64,000 nt of DNA from CAVSCR01 sp963726575 (GTDB lineage Bacteria > Actinomycetota > Actinomycetes > JAHEKZ01), in contig CAVSCR010000006.1 of NCBI GenBank assembly GCA_963726575.1, forward strand, positions 186,001 to 250,000. Reading direction: 5' to 3'. The position numbers were made by a program, and so were the translations under genes. This document shows, piece by piece, positions 1 through 11,177 of the stretch. The notes under the pieces were generated by a model, which was not told the origin of the DNA, made no database searches, and saw only the letters and a program-made list of their open reading frames with translations. How positions within the stretch are numbered: position 1 is the stretch's first letter; each line of letters opens with the position of its first letter.

Positions 1-112
1 ACGGCACGCTACGTCAGAGCGTCGCGCCCCTCCCTTGTGCGTGGCTCGGGCCGGGTCTAGCGTCCGAAGCGGGGTCCATCGACCGACAGCACCAACTGGA
101 TTGGAGACGTCA

Positions 113-400
113 ATGTCGTATGCAGTGGTGCACTTCTTCGCGGGGGGCACCCAAGCGCAGTACGAGTCGTCCATCGCCGCCGTGCATCCCAGCGACGGGA
201 GCCTCCCGGAGGGCCAGACGTTCCATGCCGCCGGCCCGTCCGACGGTGGCTGGTCGATCATGGCCATCCACGAGTCGCAAGCGAGCTGGGAGAAGTTCCG
301 CGACGACATTCTGCTGCCTCGCATGCAGGCCGGCATCGAGGGTGGGTTCACGGCACCGCCGCAGGAGACCACCTTCCCGGTGGCCGCGATGCATCCGTAG
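113..400 (+). CDS. Small conserved hypothetical protein (95 aa)
   Basis: This is a soluble 95-residue protein with no signal peptide or membrane segment. It begins MSYAVVHFFAGGT and has an alternating strand/helix layout that could fit a dimeric ferredoxin-like (ABM/Dabb-type) fold; that is a guess from the pattern only. The ATG at 113 is preferred over in-frame starts further up because GGAG lies 7-10 bases before it and the upstream in-frame residues look non-coding. A TAGCGT box at 58-63 could be its -10 element. It stands alone ahead of a lipoprotein gene on the same strand. No function is assigned. Confidence 0.6.
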   Translation: MSYAVVHFFAGGTQAQYESSIAAVHPSDGSLPEGQTFHAAGPSDGGWSIMAIHESQASWEKFRDDILLPRMQAGIEGGFTAPPQETTFPVAAMHP

Positions 401-563
401 GCCGGCCGGGTCAGCTCCATCCGGACCGGCCTGAAGGGCCGGTAAGGAGTTCGTCAAGGCGACTCCACAGCTCTGGTGAAGGCCGGAACAGCCGTCCTAG
501 CATGAGCTGGGGGATCGGACCGGGTGCTGGTTCCCGTCAGCACCGTTCGGCGCTCATCAGGCG

Positions 564-1049
564 GTGGTGACGATGGCGTCACGCGAGAAGCGCACGGTGC
601 TCATGCTGGTCGTCGTCGCGTTGCCGATGGCACTTGCGGTCGGCTGTAGCAGTTCCTCAGGCGGCACGACGTCGTCGACCGCGACATCGCCCAGCAGCAC
701 GACCTCGACTCCGAGCACGACGTCGACGCCGAGCACTTCGTCGACTCCGGCGACGGACGCGGCAGTTCTGACCGGCACGTGGTCGGGCCGGTACCTCGGC
801 GCCTACACCGGAACTTTCACCCTCACCTGGACCGGGTCAGGGTCGAAGCTCACCGGGACGATCAAGCTCTCCACGCCCCCGAACACGTTGCATCTGACCG
901 GGGCCGTCAAGGGCAACGCCATCACCTTCGGGACCGTCGGGTCCTCGGCGATCACCTACAAGGGGACGGTGTCGGGCAACTCGATGTCCGGAACCTACCG
1001 AGTCGGCGGCTCACCGGGCGGGCCGTGGAGCGCGACCCGTTCCTCCTGA
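564..1049 (+). CDS. Predicted secreted lipoprotein with Ser/Thr-rich linker
   Basis: The protein of about 161 residues has a basic N-terminus, a hydrophobic stretch and a lipobox LAVGC (Cys about 28), so it should be lipid-anchored on the outer face of the membrane. After the Cys comes a long low-complexity Ser/Thr/Pro linker (about residues 29-63). A beta-rich domain of about 95 residues follows, with repeated GTWSGRY, LTGTIKLS and GTVSGNSMSGTY strands. It resembles lipocalin/avidin-like sandwich domains, but the family is not certain. The start may be GTG 564 or ATG 573. A TAGCAT box at 498-503 is a possible promoter. It has no obvious operon partner. Confidence 0.75.
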   Translation: MVTMASREKRTVLMLVVVALPMALAVGCSSSSGGTTSSTATSPSSTTSTPSTTSTPSTSSTPATDAAVLTGTWSGRYLGAYTGTFTLTWTGSGSKLTGTIKLSTPPNTLHLTGAVKGNAITFGTVGSSAITYKGTVSGNSMSGTYRVGGSPGGPWSATRSS

Positions 1050-1298
1050 CCTGGCACGCGCCCAGGAACCTCGATCGACGCCGCCGGCACCCGGAGCGTC
1101 CGCACGCGCACGGAGTACCCCTGGCATTTGCGGAGCCAAGGCCGCCGTGAGCCCGGTGACGACCAGACGCCAGTCGGGCCGGTCGCGTCGACCGCGTGAC
1201 ATGCCACTCCCCCGTTCGAGAGCTCGCAGTCCAAGGCCGCGCCGGTGGTCGACACCCGGCAAATGCACGCTCTGAAATGCTGCCTCCATGGACACCAG

Positions 1299-3725
<2,427 letters not shown>

Positions 3726-4266
3726 ACCAATCCTCCGGTCATCCACGGCTCGTACCCATCCAGGCGCTTCACCAGGAAGGCTTCCGGGGGGATGCGCACC
3801 GATGGAGCGACGAACCCGAGCGCGTCGGCTCGTTCGAAGCCGAACCGTGGGTAGAAGGCCGGGTGTCCCTCGAGGAACACCAGCGGCTCGGGGCGGTCCC
3901 GTAACGCGTCGAGACTTTGCGCGACCAACCGACTGCCGATGCCGCGAGCTTGGTGGTGAGGGTCCACCCCGAGCGGACTCAGGAGCAGCACGGGCACCAG
4001 CTGCTCCGGAGCATCCAGAAGGGCGTGGCTGTACTGCAGGTACCCCACCAGGTCGTCGCCAGCCTCTGCGACGAATGCCACGTCACCGTCCCACGCCCAG
4101 GACCTCCTGAGCAGGTCGAGCAGCTCGCCGATCTGCTGATCACCGTCGAAGGCCGCCATCGCGACGCGACGTGCTGCGGGGAACTCATCGGCGCGCATCC
4201 GGCGGATGATCACCTGTGTCATGTGGCCCATTGTCGCGACCTCCAGGTGTGGGCCACGATCCAGGC

Positions 4267-4701
4267 ATGCGAGGACGGACACAGGACGACGGATCGAGGC
4301 CGAGAACGGCGCGGCACGACTACTGGGGGGTCTACTTGGACGCTCCGGACGCGTCGACCCTGGCGCAGTTCTACTCCGACCTGCTCGGCTGGCCGATCCA
4401 GGTGTCCGACGCTGCCGACACCGGCGATGCTCGCGTGATCGCGGCCAGCGACGGGGTGGCGTACCTGGGTTTCCAGTCATCCCCCGAGTACGTCGCCCCG
4501 GTGTGGCCCGCGGTCGAGGGAGCGCAGCAGATGATGGCCCACCTCGATTTCGAGGTCGACGACCTCGAGGCTGCGAGCGCACACGCGATTGAGCTGGGCG
4601 CCGCACTCGCCGACGTTCAACCGCAGTCGAACGTGCTCGTGCATCTCGATCCGGCTGGTCACCCGTTCTGCCTCTACGTGGATGCCCGCGGTGAGGGCTG
4701 A
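4267..4701 (+). CDS. VOC-family (glyoxalase/bleomycin-resistance-like) protein
   Basis: This 144-residue protein has paired beta-alpha-beta-beta-beta modules typical of the vicinal oxygen chelate superfamily. It opens HDYWGVYLDAPDASTLAQFY and ends HLDPAGHPFCLYVD. HLDFEVDD lies mid-protein and HPFCLYV at the C-terminus, where metal or substrate ligands sit in relatives. Actinobacterial proteins of this kind are usually annotated as glyoxalase-like with unknown substrate. The ATG at 4267 is the likely start; the upstream in-frame residues overlap the GNAT promoter. A hairpin-bearing repeat begins 26 bp after the stop. Confidence 0.82.
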   Translation: MRGRTQDDGSRPRTARHDYWGVYLDAPDASTLAQFYSDLLGWPIQVSDAADTGDARVIAASDGVAYLGFQSSPEYVAPVWPAVEGAQQMMAHLDFEVDDLEAASAHAIELGAALADVQPQSNVLVHLDPAGHPFCLYVDARGEG

Positions 4702-4726
4702 GACGCGTTCGTCGCCAGAGCGAACG

Positions 4727-4810
4727 GGATGACCCCCTCGAAACCTTCATTCCCGCAGGACAACGAGTCATTTGCTTCACTCTTGTGGAAGCAACGGTTC
4801 GTTGCTTCCG
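4727..4810 (+). repeat. Interspersed repeat copy 1 with hairpin
   Basis: About 84 bp here match 57786-57870 closely, including the segment CCCGCAGGACAAC followed, after one variable base, by AGTCATTT. It ends in a perfect 10-bp inverted repeat (GGAAGCAACG at 4787-4796, CGTTGCTTCC at 4800-4809, 3-nt loop) followed by GTTTCC. It lies between the convergent VOC and F420-reductase genes, so the hairpin could end both transcripts. I do not recognise the repeat family. Confidence 0.8.
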
Positions 4811-4850
4811 TTTCCGGAGGGGTGGCGAGGCGTCGACGGATAGCTCGGGA

Positions 4851-5510
4851 TCAGGCGGGGCCGACCAGGCGGACGTTGAACGCAGGACCACCGAGCGCGG
4901 GCATCAGCCGCACCCACAAGAGAAGCATGGCCTCGAGGCCGCGGGCCGACTCGATGCCCCCGAGGTCACGGATACGTTCGGGTTCCCAGCCGAACTGCTC
5001 GAGGAACCCACGCGCCACGGTCTTCGCGTCGGCATCGTCTCCGGCCAGGAACATGTCGGTGGGCTCGGCCAGCGACGCCGGGTCGACCATCACCGACGCA
5101 GTGACCGTGTTCAACGTCTTCACCACGAGCGTGTCGGGGAACGCACGCTGCACCTGCTCCCCGACGCTGTCGGTGTTGGACACGGTCAGGAACGGCGGGA
5201 ATCCCCTGCTGAAGTCCAACGGGTTCGAGACATCGATCAGCACCTTGCCGGCCAGTCGCTTCGCCCCTGCCGCGGCCAGGACGTCGAGGGTCACCTGTCC
5301 GGCTGTGCAGTTGAAGACGTAGTCGGCGAAGTCCGACGCGTCGGCGAACGTTCCGTGGCTGGCCCGGCCACCTTGGTGATGATCGGCCCACGCAGCCGCC
5401 GTCTCGTTGTCCGGGGTGCGCGAGCCCATCATCACGTCATGGCCGTGATGGACCAGCGCGGTGCCGATCGTGTGTCCGACGACTCCCGTGCCCAGAACGC
5501 CGACCTTCAT
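4851..5510 (-). CDS. NADPH:F420 oxidoreductase-like (F420-dependent NADP reductase family)
   Basis: This 219-residue Rossmann protein begins MKVGVLGTGVVGHTIGTALV, with the GxGxxG dinucleotide motif at residues 7-12. SRTP follows the second strand, as in NADP-binding members, and DVSNPLDFS is a conserved internal motif. The family (F420_oxidored) moves hydride between F420 and NADP(H); some members act on other substrates, so the exact reaction is inferred. F420 biosynthesis genes in the same window support the role. It is the last gene of a CDF-ahcY-reductase run: only 2 bp separate its start from the ahcY stop. Confidence 0.85.
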   Translation of the reverse strand: MKVGVLGTGVVGHTIGTALVHHGHDVMMGSRTPDNETAAAWADHHQGGRASHGTFADASDFADYVFNCTAGQVTLDVLAAAGAKRLAGKVLIDVSNPLDFSRGFPPFLTVSNTDSVGEQVQRAFPDTLVVKTLNTVTASVMVDPASLAEPTDMFLAGDDADAKTVARGFLEQFGWEPERIRDLGGIESARGLEAMLLLWVRLMPALGGPAFNVRLVGPA

Positions 5511-5512
5511 GG

Positions 5513-6982
5513 TCAGTAGCGGTAGTGGTCAGGCTTGTAGGGACCATCGAGTGCGACGCCCAGGTACTCGGCTTGCTCGGTGGTGAGCTCGGTCAGCTGA
5601 GCACCCAATGCGTCCAGGTGCAGCCGCGCCACCATCTCGTCCAGGTGTTTGGGCAATGTGTAGACGCCTACGGGGTAGGCCGCGTTCTTCGTGAACAACT
5701 CGATCTGGGCGATCGTCTGGTTCGCGAACGAGTTCGACATGACGAACGACGGGTGACCCGTGGCGTTACCGAGGTTCAGAAGGCGTCCCTCACTCAGCAC
5801 GATCACCGCGTGACCATCGGCGAAGTGCCACAGGTCGACCTGGGGCTTGAGGTTCTCGCGCGTGACGCCGGCGGTTGCGGCAAGCCCTGCCATGTCGATC
5901 TCGTTGTCGAAGTGACCGATGTTGCCGACGATCGCCTGGTGCTTCATCGCTGCCATGTCGGCGGCGGTGATGACGTCCTTGTTGCCGGTCGCGGTGACGA
6001 AGATGTCGGCTGTGGCGACGACGTCGGACAACCGCACCACCTGGTAGCCGTCCATAGCCGCCTGCAGTGCGCAGATGGGGTCGATCTCGGTGACGACCAC
6101 GCGGGCACCCTGACCACGCAACGACTCGGCACATCCCTTGCCGACGTCGCCGTAGCCGCACACCACCGCCGTCTTGCCGCCGATCAGGGTGTCGGTGGCC
6201 CGGTTGATGCCATCGATCAGGGAGTGACGGCAGCCGTACTTGTTGTCGAACTTGCTCTTGGTCACCGAGTCGTTGACGTTGATGGCCGGGAACAGCAGCT
6301 CTCCACGTTCGAGCATCTGGTACAGGCGGTGGACGCCCGTGGTGGTCTCCTCGGTCACACCCTTGACCGACGCCGCGACGTCGCTCCACTTGCTCGGTGA
6401 CTGCTCGAGGCTGCGGTTGAGCAGCTCGAGCACCACGCGCAGCTCATCGTTGTCGGCGGTGCTCGGGTCCGGCGCGCTGCCGGCCTTCTCGTACTCGACG
6501 CCCTTGTGCACGAGCAGCGTCGCGTCGCCGCCGTCGTCCAGAATCATGTTGGGCGTCTGCCCGTTCGGCCAGGTCAGGGCCTGCTCAGTGCATCGCCAGT
6601 ACTCCTGCAGTGTTTCGCCCTTCCAGGCGAACACGGGGACTCCGCGAGGTGCATCGACACTGCCGTCCGGCCCCACCGCGACCGCGGCAGCGGCTTCGTC
6701 CTGGGTCGAGAAGATGTTGCAGCTGGCCCAGCGGACGTCGGCGCCCAGCGCCACGAGGGTCTCGATCAGCACCGCGGTCTGGATGGTCATGTGCAGCGAG
6801 CCCATGATGCGAGCACCCGCCAACGGCTGACCAGCGCGGTGCTGCGCGCGGATGGCCATCAGGCCGGGCATCTCATGCTCGGCCAGCCGGATCTGCTGGC
6901 GACCCGCAGGAGCCAGCGACAGGTCGGCGACGACGAAGTCGGCGTCGGCGGTGAGCACAGGACGTGGTGAATCTGCGGTCAT
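5513..6982 (-). CDS. ahcY: Adenosylhomocysteinase
   Basis: AhcY reversibly hydrolyses S-adenosylhomocysteine to adenosine and homocysteine, removing the product inhibitor of methyltransferases in the cytosol. The 489-residue length is normal for the longer bacterial form. Visible motifs are GSLHMTIQTAVLIETL (substrate domain), NVNDSVTKSKFDNKYGCR, the NAD-binding CGYGDVGKGCAESLR (about 275), GHFDNEID, and the conserved C-terminus PYKPDHYRY. The ATG at 6982 has GGGGAG upstream and overlaps the stop of the cation-efflux gene as ATGA, so the two are probably translationally coupled. Confidence 0.97.
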   Translation of the reverse strand: MTADSPRPVLTADADFVVADLSLAPAGRQQIRLAEHEMPGLMAIRAQHRAGQPLAGARIMGSLHMTIQTAVLIETLVALGADVRWASCNIFSTQDEAAAAVAVGPDGSVDAPRGVPVFAWKGETLQEYWRCTEQALTWPNGQTPNMILDDGGDATLLVHKGVEYEKAGSAPDPSTADNDELRVVLELLNRSLEQSPSKWSDVAASVKGVTEETTTGVHRLYQMLERGELLFPAINVNDSVTKSKFDNKYGCRHSLIDGINRATDTLIGGKTAVVCGYGDVGKGCAESLRGQGARVVVTEIDPICALQAAMDGYQVVRLSDVVATADIFVTATGNKDVITAADMAAMKHQAIVGNIGHFDNEIDMAGLAATAGVTRENLKPQVDLWHFADGHAVIVLSEGRLLNLGNATGHPSFVMSNSFANQTIAQIELFTKNAAYPVGVYTLPKHLDEMVARLHLDALGAQLTELTTEQAEYLGVALDGPYKPDHYRY

Positions 6983-7935
6983 CGGGTTCTCCCCATCGGC
7001 GGTCCGTCCAGGGTACCGGGGTCGGCGCCGCGGTCCAGGTCGGGTTCGAGGTAGATCCATTGGGCGGTGGGAACGGCCTGTCGGATCTGTCGCTCGGCGT
7101 GGTCGATCGTGGCGGCGATGTCCGCGCCGGAGTCCTGGGCGGTCACCGCGATCTTGGCCCCGACGAGCAGCTCGTCCGGGCCGGTGTGCAACGTGCGCAG
7201 GTGGATCACCCGGCGGATCCCGGGCGTCGAGGCGAGCGCGGCCAGCACAGCCGCCTCCTCCTCCGGCAGCGCCGATTCCCCGACGAGCAGGCTCGACATC
7301 TCGAACGACAAGAAGACCGCGATCACCACCAGCAACGTGCCCACCGCCATGGCACCCAGACCGTCCCACCGACCGTCGCCCGTGAGCACGGCCAAGCTGA
7401 TGCCGAGGAGGGCGAACACCAGGCCGAGCAGGGCACCGGTGTCCTCGAGCAGTACGACCGGCAGCTCCGGCTGGCGGGCCCGCCGAATGAAGCTCCACAG
7501 GGAGTACGCCCCACGTGAGCGGTTGGCTTCGCGGTACGCCGTACGCAACGACCACGACTCCAACGCGACCGCGGCGAGCAGGACGACGAAAGCAACCGTC
7601 GTGTCGCTCAGGGCCTCGGGATGCTGCCATTTGTGCAGACCTTCGTACAGCGAGAAGATCCCGCCGACGAGAAACAAGATGATCGACACGACGAAGGCGT
7701 ACACATATCGCACGCGCCCGTAACCGAACGGGTGATGGTCGTCGGGTGCGCGTCGGGAGCGGCGGCCGCCGACCAGCAAGAGCACCTGGTTACCGGAGTC
7801 GGCACAGGAATGGACGGCCTCGGCCAGCATCGACGCTGAACCGGTGAGAGCGAAAGCGATGAACTTCGACGCCGCGATCCCGAGATTCGCGATCAGCGCC
7901 GCGACGACCGCCTTGGTGCCGCCTTCGGAGCTCAC
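6979..7935 (-). CDS. Cation diffusion facilitator (CDF) family transporter
   Basis: This 318-residue inner-membrane protein has about five to six hydrophobic helices and a cytoplasmic C-terminal domain (about 215-300). The CDF metal site is recognisable in SMLAEAVHSCADSGNQ (about 34-49, HxxxD) and in the loop DDHHPFGYGR; a second D/E pair appears in LLEDTGALLG. CDF proteins export divalent metals such as Zn, Fe or Mn by proton antiport; the substrate here is unknown. A TAGGGT box lies 8 nt before the GTG start, suggesting a leaderless transcript. The stop overlaps the ahcY start by 4 bp. Confidence 0.9.
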   Translation of the reverse strand: MSSEGGTKAVVAALIANLGIAASKFIAFALTGSASMLAEAVHSCADSGNQVLLLVGGRRSRRAPDDHHPFGYGRVRYVYAFVVSIILFLVGGIFSLYEGLHKWQHPEALSDTTVAFVVLLAAVALESWSLRTAYREANRSRGAYSLWSFIRRARQPELPVVLLEDTGALLGLVFALLGISLAVLTGDGRWDGLGAMAVGTLLVVIAVFLSFEMSSLLVGESALPEEEAAVLAALASTPGIRRVIHLRTLHTGPDELLVGAKIAVTAQDSGADIAATIDHAERQIRQAVPTAQWIYLEPDLDRGADPGTLDGPPMGRTR

Positions 7936-7943
7936 GACGACTC

Positions 7944-7949
7944 ACCCTA
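7944..7949 (-). promoter_or_regulatory. Predicted -10 box (TAGGGT) of CDF-ahcY operon
   Basis: Reading the minus strand, TAGGGT is followed by GAGTCGTC and then the GTG start at 7935. The 8-nt spacing places transcription start at or next to the start codon, as in leaderless actinobacterial promoters. Confidence 0.5.
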
Positions 7950-7969
7950 CGTGTTGAGCCGAGCGCGAG

Positions 7970-9115
7970 TCAGTCGACGATGCGGGTCTTCAACTCCTCG
8001 ATCGGACCGATCGGACTCGGATCCTGACCGATGGCCAACGCAACGTACACACTGAGGTAGTCGCCCAGAATCAGCAGTGACGCCAGCCGTTCCAGCGGAT
8101 GCTCGCCTTCGGCCACGAGCTCCATGACGGGAATCCCTCGCTGGTCGGCGACGTCACGCGACACCGAACGGCGGCGGGACACCTGCGGGTGTTCCACGGT
8201 GTCCCGCAGGAGCACCAAGGTGACCCGGGTCTCGCCCAGCGGCTCGTCCACGCGGTCGCGGAACAAGTCGTCGACCGCCGACGTACCCGCGAACGGTCCG
8301 TCGAAGAAGACGATCTGGTTGTGGTTGGCCTCCGGCAGGGTCCCCCACAAGCTGGGGTACTTGGCGTTCTCGGCGAGCTGGCAGCTCAGCCGGTAGGCGG
8401 CCACACCGGCCACCTCGCTGCTCCCCCACACGACGGGGAGACTGCCGGCCAGCGACACGGCAGCGATCTTGGCGCGGTTCTCGGCCATCCTGACCCGTGG
8501 GCCGTAGTCGGCGGCGAGCGCATCGAGGCGGTCGGCCACCGACGCCAGGACGGCCGGTGAGGTCGTGAGCAGTCCGAGTGCGTCGACGACGCCGAGCGCC
8601 GGCACCAGCAACGACCACAGGCTCGCCCGGGGCGACCTCCCGCCGGCGTCGACGGCCAGGAACACCGCGCCCGCTTGACCGGCGACCGCGGACAGCGGGG
8701 AGTTCGCGGCACCGATGGCGACGAGTCGCGCGCCACGGCGGACCGCCTCGCTGGCGGCTGCCAAGGTCTCTTCGGTGCGCCCGCTGCACGACAGCGCAAC
8801 CACCACGTCGAGCGGGCCGATCCACGCCGGTAGCAGGTAACCGTGGTGCGCGAGAACCGGGATCGAGCTGTTCGGCCCGGCCATCGCCTCGATGACGGCG
8901 CCCACCACACCGGACCCACCGACGCCCGCGAACACCACCGCGCGCGGCCGCACGTCGTCGCCCAGCTTCGCGTACACGGCAGCATCGTCATCGAGCAGAC
9001 GGGTGCGGGCGGCACGTACCTGGGCTCCGGAGGTCGCGACGTCCAGCAGCATGCCGGCCGGGTCGCCCGCACCGATCCGCTCAGGGTCGTCGAGCAGTGA
9101 CTCGTCGAATTCCAC
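7970..9115 (-). CDS. SIS-domain protein, phosphoglucose/phosphomannose isomerase-like
   Basis: This 381-residue protein has two SIS (sugar isomerase) lobes. The N-terminal lobe has the phosphosugar loop FAGVGGSGVVG (about 62-72) and VALSCSGRTEET (about 107-118). The C-terminal part has the isomerase-type stretch KYPSLWGTLPEANHNQIVFF. It matches the bifunctional phosphoglucose/phosphomannose isomerase family, which interconverts fructose-6-P with glucose-6-P and mannose-6-P. The orthologue in mycobacteria (Rv3256c position) is poorly characterised. The GTG at 9115 is 9 bp downstream of the Trm112-like gene, in one operon with phosphomannomutase. Confidence 0.85.
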   Translation of the reverse strand: MEFDESLLDDPERIGAGDPAGMLLDVATSGAQVRAARTRLLDDDAAVYAKLGDDVRPRAVVFAGVGGSGVVGAVIEAMAGPNSSIPVLAHHGYLLPAWIGPLDVVVALSCSGRTEETLAAASEAVRRGARLVAIGAANSPLSAVAGQAGAVFLAVDAGGRSPRASLWSLLVPALGVVDALGLLTTSPAVLASVADRLDALAADYGPRVRMAENRAKIAAVSLAGSLPVVWGSSEVAGVAAYRLSCQLAENAKYPSLWGTLPEANHNQIVFFDGPFAGTSAVDDLFRDRVDEPLGETRVTLVLLRDTVEHPQVSRRRSVSRDVADQRGIPVMELVAEGEHPLERLASLLILGDYLSVYVALAIGQDPSPIGPIEELKTRIVD

Positions 9116-9124
9116 GGACGCGCC

Positions 9125-9301
9125 TCAACCGGCTTCGGGGCGACGCGCCTCGTCGATGAGCAGCACGGGAATGTCGTCGCGCACCGGATACGCCAGGCCG
9201 CACTCGTTGCAGACCAGCTCGTTGGCCTCGTGGTCCTGGGTCAGCGAGCCGTGACACGACGGGCAGACGATGACCTCGAGCAGCACTGGGTCCAGGTTCA
9301 C
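9125..9301 (-). CDS. Trm112-family zinc-ribbon protein
   Basis: This 58-residue protein starts VNLDPVLLEVIVCPSC and has two CxxC knuckles (CPSC and CNEC), then GLAYPVRDDIPVLL. This is the Trm112/YcaR family pattern; members are small zinc proteins that activate methyltransferases or have unknown partners in bacteria. The GTG at 9301 is supported by an upstream GGAGG and overlaps the phosphomannomutase stop as GTGA. It sits between phosphomannomutase and the SIS gene in the same operon, the usual place in actinobacteria. Confidence 0.9.
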   Translation of the reverse strand: MNLDPVLLEVIVCPSCHGSLTQDHEANELVCNECGLAYPVRDDIPVLLIDEARRPEAG

Positions 9302-10705
9302 TGCACACCTCCACGCACGAGTTTCAGGACGTCGTCGCGCAGCTGCGACATTGCTGCGTCGTCGGCGGCCTCGACATTGAGCCGCAGCAGCGGCTCGGTG
9401 TTGCTGGGTCGCAGGTTGAACCACCACGAATCACCGGACACGGTGAGCCCATCGAGCTCATCGATGCTCACGCCGTCGCGGTCGGAGTAGGCGGACATGA
9501 CCGACGCGATGACGCCGACCTGATCGGCCACCGTGGAATTGATCTCACCGCTGTCGGCATACCTGTCGTACGGAGCCAGCAACTGCGACAGCGCGCCCGG
9601 CTGACCGCCGAGCGCAGCCAGCACGTGCAGCGCCGCCAGCATCCCGGAGTCGGCGCGCCAGAAATCGCGGAAGTAGAAGTGGCCGGAGTGCTCGCCGCCG
9701 AACACGGCGTCGGTGCGCGCCATCTCCTGCTTGATGAACGAGTGGCCGACGCGCGTACGCACCGGCGTCCCGCCGTTCTCGCGCACCACCTCCGGGACAC
9801 TCCACGACGTGATCAGGTTGTGGATCACCGCCGATCCCGGCACCCGGTGCAGCTCGCGGTCGGCGATCAGGGCGGTCAGCACGCTCGGTGAGACGATGCC
9901 GCCGCGCTCGTCCACCACGAAACACCGGTCTGCGTCACCATCGAAGGCCAGACCCAGGTCGGCGCCGAGCTCGACCACCCGGGCCTGCAGGTCGCGCAGG
10001 TTCGCAGCGTCGATCGGGTTGGCCTCGTGATGAGGGAAGGTGCCGTCGAGCTCGAAGTACAGGGCGTCCAGCTGCAGCGGCAGTCCCTCGAAGACCCGCG
10101 GCACCGTCAGCCCCGCCATGCCGTTGCCGGCGTCGACCACGACGCGCAGCGGCCGGATCCGGGTGACGTCGACCAGGCGGAGCAGGTAGGCCGCGTACTC
10201 GCCGAGGAAGTCACGCTGGTCGATCACCCCATGGGGGCCGGTGACCGGGACGGGGCCGCCCCGGCTGACCAGGTCGCGGATCTGCGCCAGCCCGGTGTCC
10301 TGACCCACGGGTGCCGCACCCGGTCGGCACAGCTTGATCCCGTTGTACTGGGCCGGGTTGTGGCTGGCGGTGAACATCGCCCCCGCCCGACCGGTCAAGC
10401 CGGACGCGCAGTACAGCTCGTCGGTGCTCGCCAGACCGATGATCGTGACGTCGACACCTTGTTCGGCCGCAGCCCTCGGCGAACGCCTGCGCCAAACCCG
10501 GCGATGACGGACGCATGTCGTAGCCGACGACCACCCCGCCGCCATGACCGACGCCGTCCCCGTCGTTCAATTCGTCGGCGAGCACCGCGACGAAGGCCGC
10601 ACCGACCGCTCGGGCCAGCGACTCCTCGATCTCGTCGGGAACCGTGCCCCGGATGTCGTAGGCCTTGAACACGGCCTCGGCCCGTCGCTGCAGATCACCG
10701 GTCAC
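9298..10705 (-). pseudogene. manB: Phosphomannomutase/phosphoglucomutase, interrupted by a +1 frameshift
   Basis: The enzyme interconverts mannose-6-P and mannose-1-P for GDP-mannose. The N-terminal part (VFKAYDIRGTVPDEI, then VVGYDMRPSSPGLAQAF) reads in one frame from GTG 10705. From about 10475 the rest continues in another frame with all catalytic motifs: active-site serine loop TASHNPAQYNG, metal loop DGDADRC, GGEHSGHFYF and phosphate loop RPSNTEPLLRL. One extra base in a run of three (CCC at 10473-10475) explains the break; without it the protein reads FAEAAAEQGVDV. The total length without the insert (about 468 aa) is normal. Because motifs on both sides are intact and this step is central to the pathway, a sequencing error is more likely than true decay. 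A TAGGGT box is 8 nt before the start. Confidence 0.88.
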
Positions 10706-10713
10706 GGGGCCAG

Positions 10714-10719
10714 ACCCTA
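10714..10719 (-). promoter_or_regulatory. Predicted -10 box (TAGGGT) of manB operon
   Basis: On the minus strand TAGGGT is followed by CTGGCCCC and then the GTG start at 10705, the same leaderless layout seen before the CDF, DUF3499 and fbiC genes. Confidence 0.5.
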
Positions 10720-10754
10720 TTGGTTGGGACTGGTGGTGACGCGGTCGCGCTGCC

Positions 10755-11006
10755 TCAGCGCAGCTTGCGTGTGCGGTCGAGCACTTCCTCGCTGCTCAAC
10801 ACGATCGGCTGGCCGTCGGCGGTGCGCCAGGTGCGGTGCTCACAGTTGTGGCAGGACACGAAGTCCACGGGCGTGCCGTCGGTCAGGGTCATCGCCAACT
10901 CGGTGACGCGTTCACTGCTGCAGGAGGCGCACGAGCGAAGCGGGCCGTGGCCGGGCTGGGTCAGGCTGCCGAGCGGGACGGTGATCGGGGGGGTCGAGCG
11001 AGGCAT
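10755..11006 (-). CDS. Small zinc-ribbon-like conserved hypothetical protein
   Basis: This 83-residue protein has two cysteine knuckles, SCASC (about 30-34) and CHNC (about 52-55), consistent with one zinc ribbon. A short C-terminal segment, TADGQPIVLSSEEVLDR, follows. It is cytosolic with no other domain. ATG 11006 has CGGAG eight to twelve bases upstream. It sits between DUF3499 and phosphomannomutase, where small Zn-ribbon proteins occur in other actinobacteria; its function is unknown. Confidence 0.7.
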   Translation of the reverse strand: MPRSTPPITVPLGSLTQPGHGPLRSCASCSSERVTELAMTLTDGTPVDFVSCHNCEHRTWRTADGQPIVLSSEEVLDRTRKLR

Positions 11007-11177
11007 GTCGGGCTCCGAACGGTGAGGGGGGCCGCTGCGTCAGGTTTCGGGTGTTCGTGTCTTCAGGTGTTCGTGGGTTCGGCCAGGCATCGGCAAGTAG
11101 GCCGCTCGGGCTTGAATCATGGGCGATTTCGGACAATCAGCACGAACTAGGGCAGAACCGGGCGCGACGCTGGGATG

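Noticed and set aside
4232..4891. N-terminal extension of the GNAT protein up to 4891
   Set aside because: The upstream part crosses the VOC gene antisense and the repeat, and a strong ribosome-binding site precedes 4231.
10912..11136. A 74-residue minus-strand frame overlapping the zinc-ribbon gene start
   Set aside because: It is out of frame with the zinc-ribbon gene, Pro-rich, and lacks a ribosome-binding site; the zinc-ribbon frame has cysteine knuckles.
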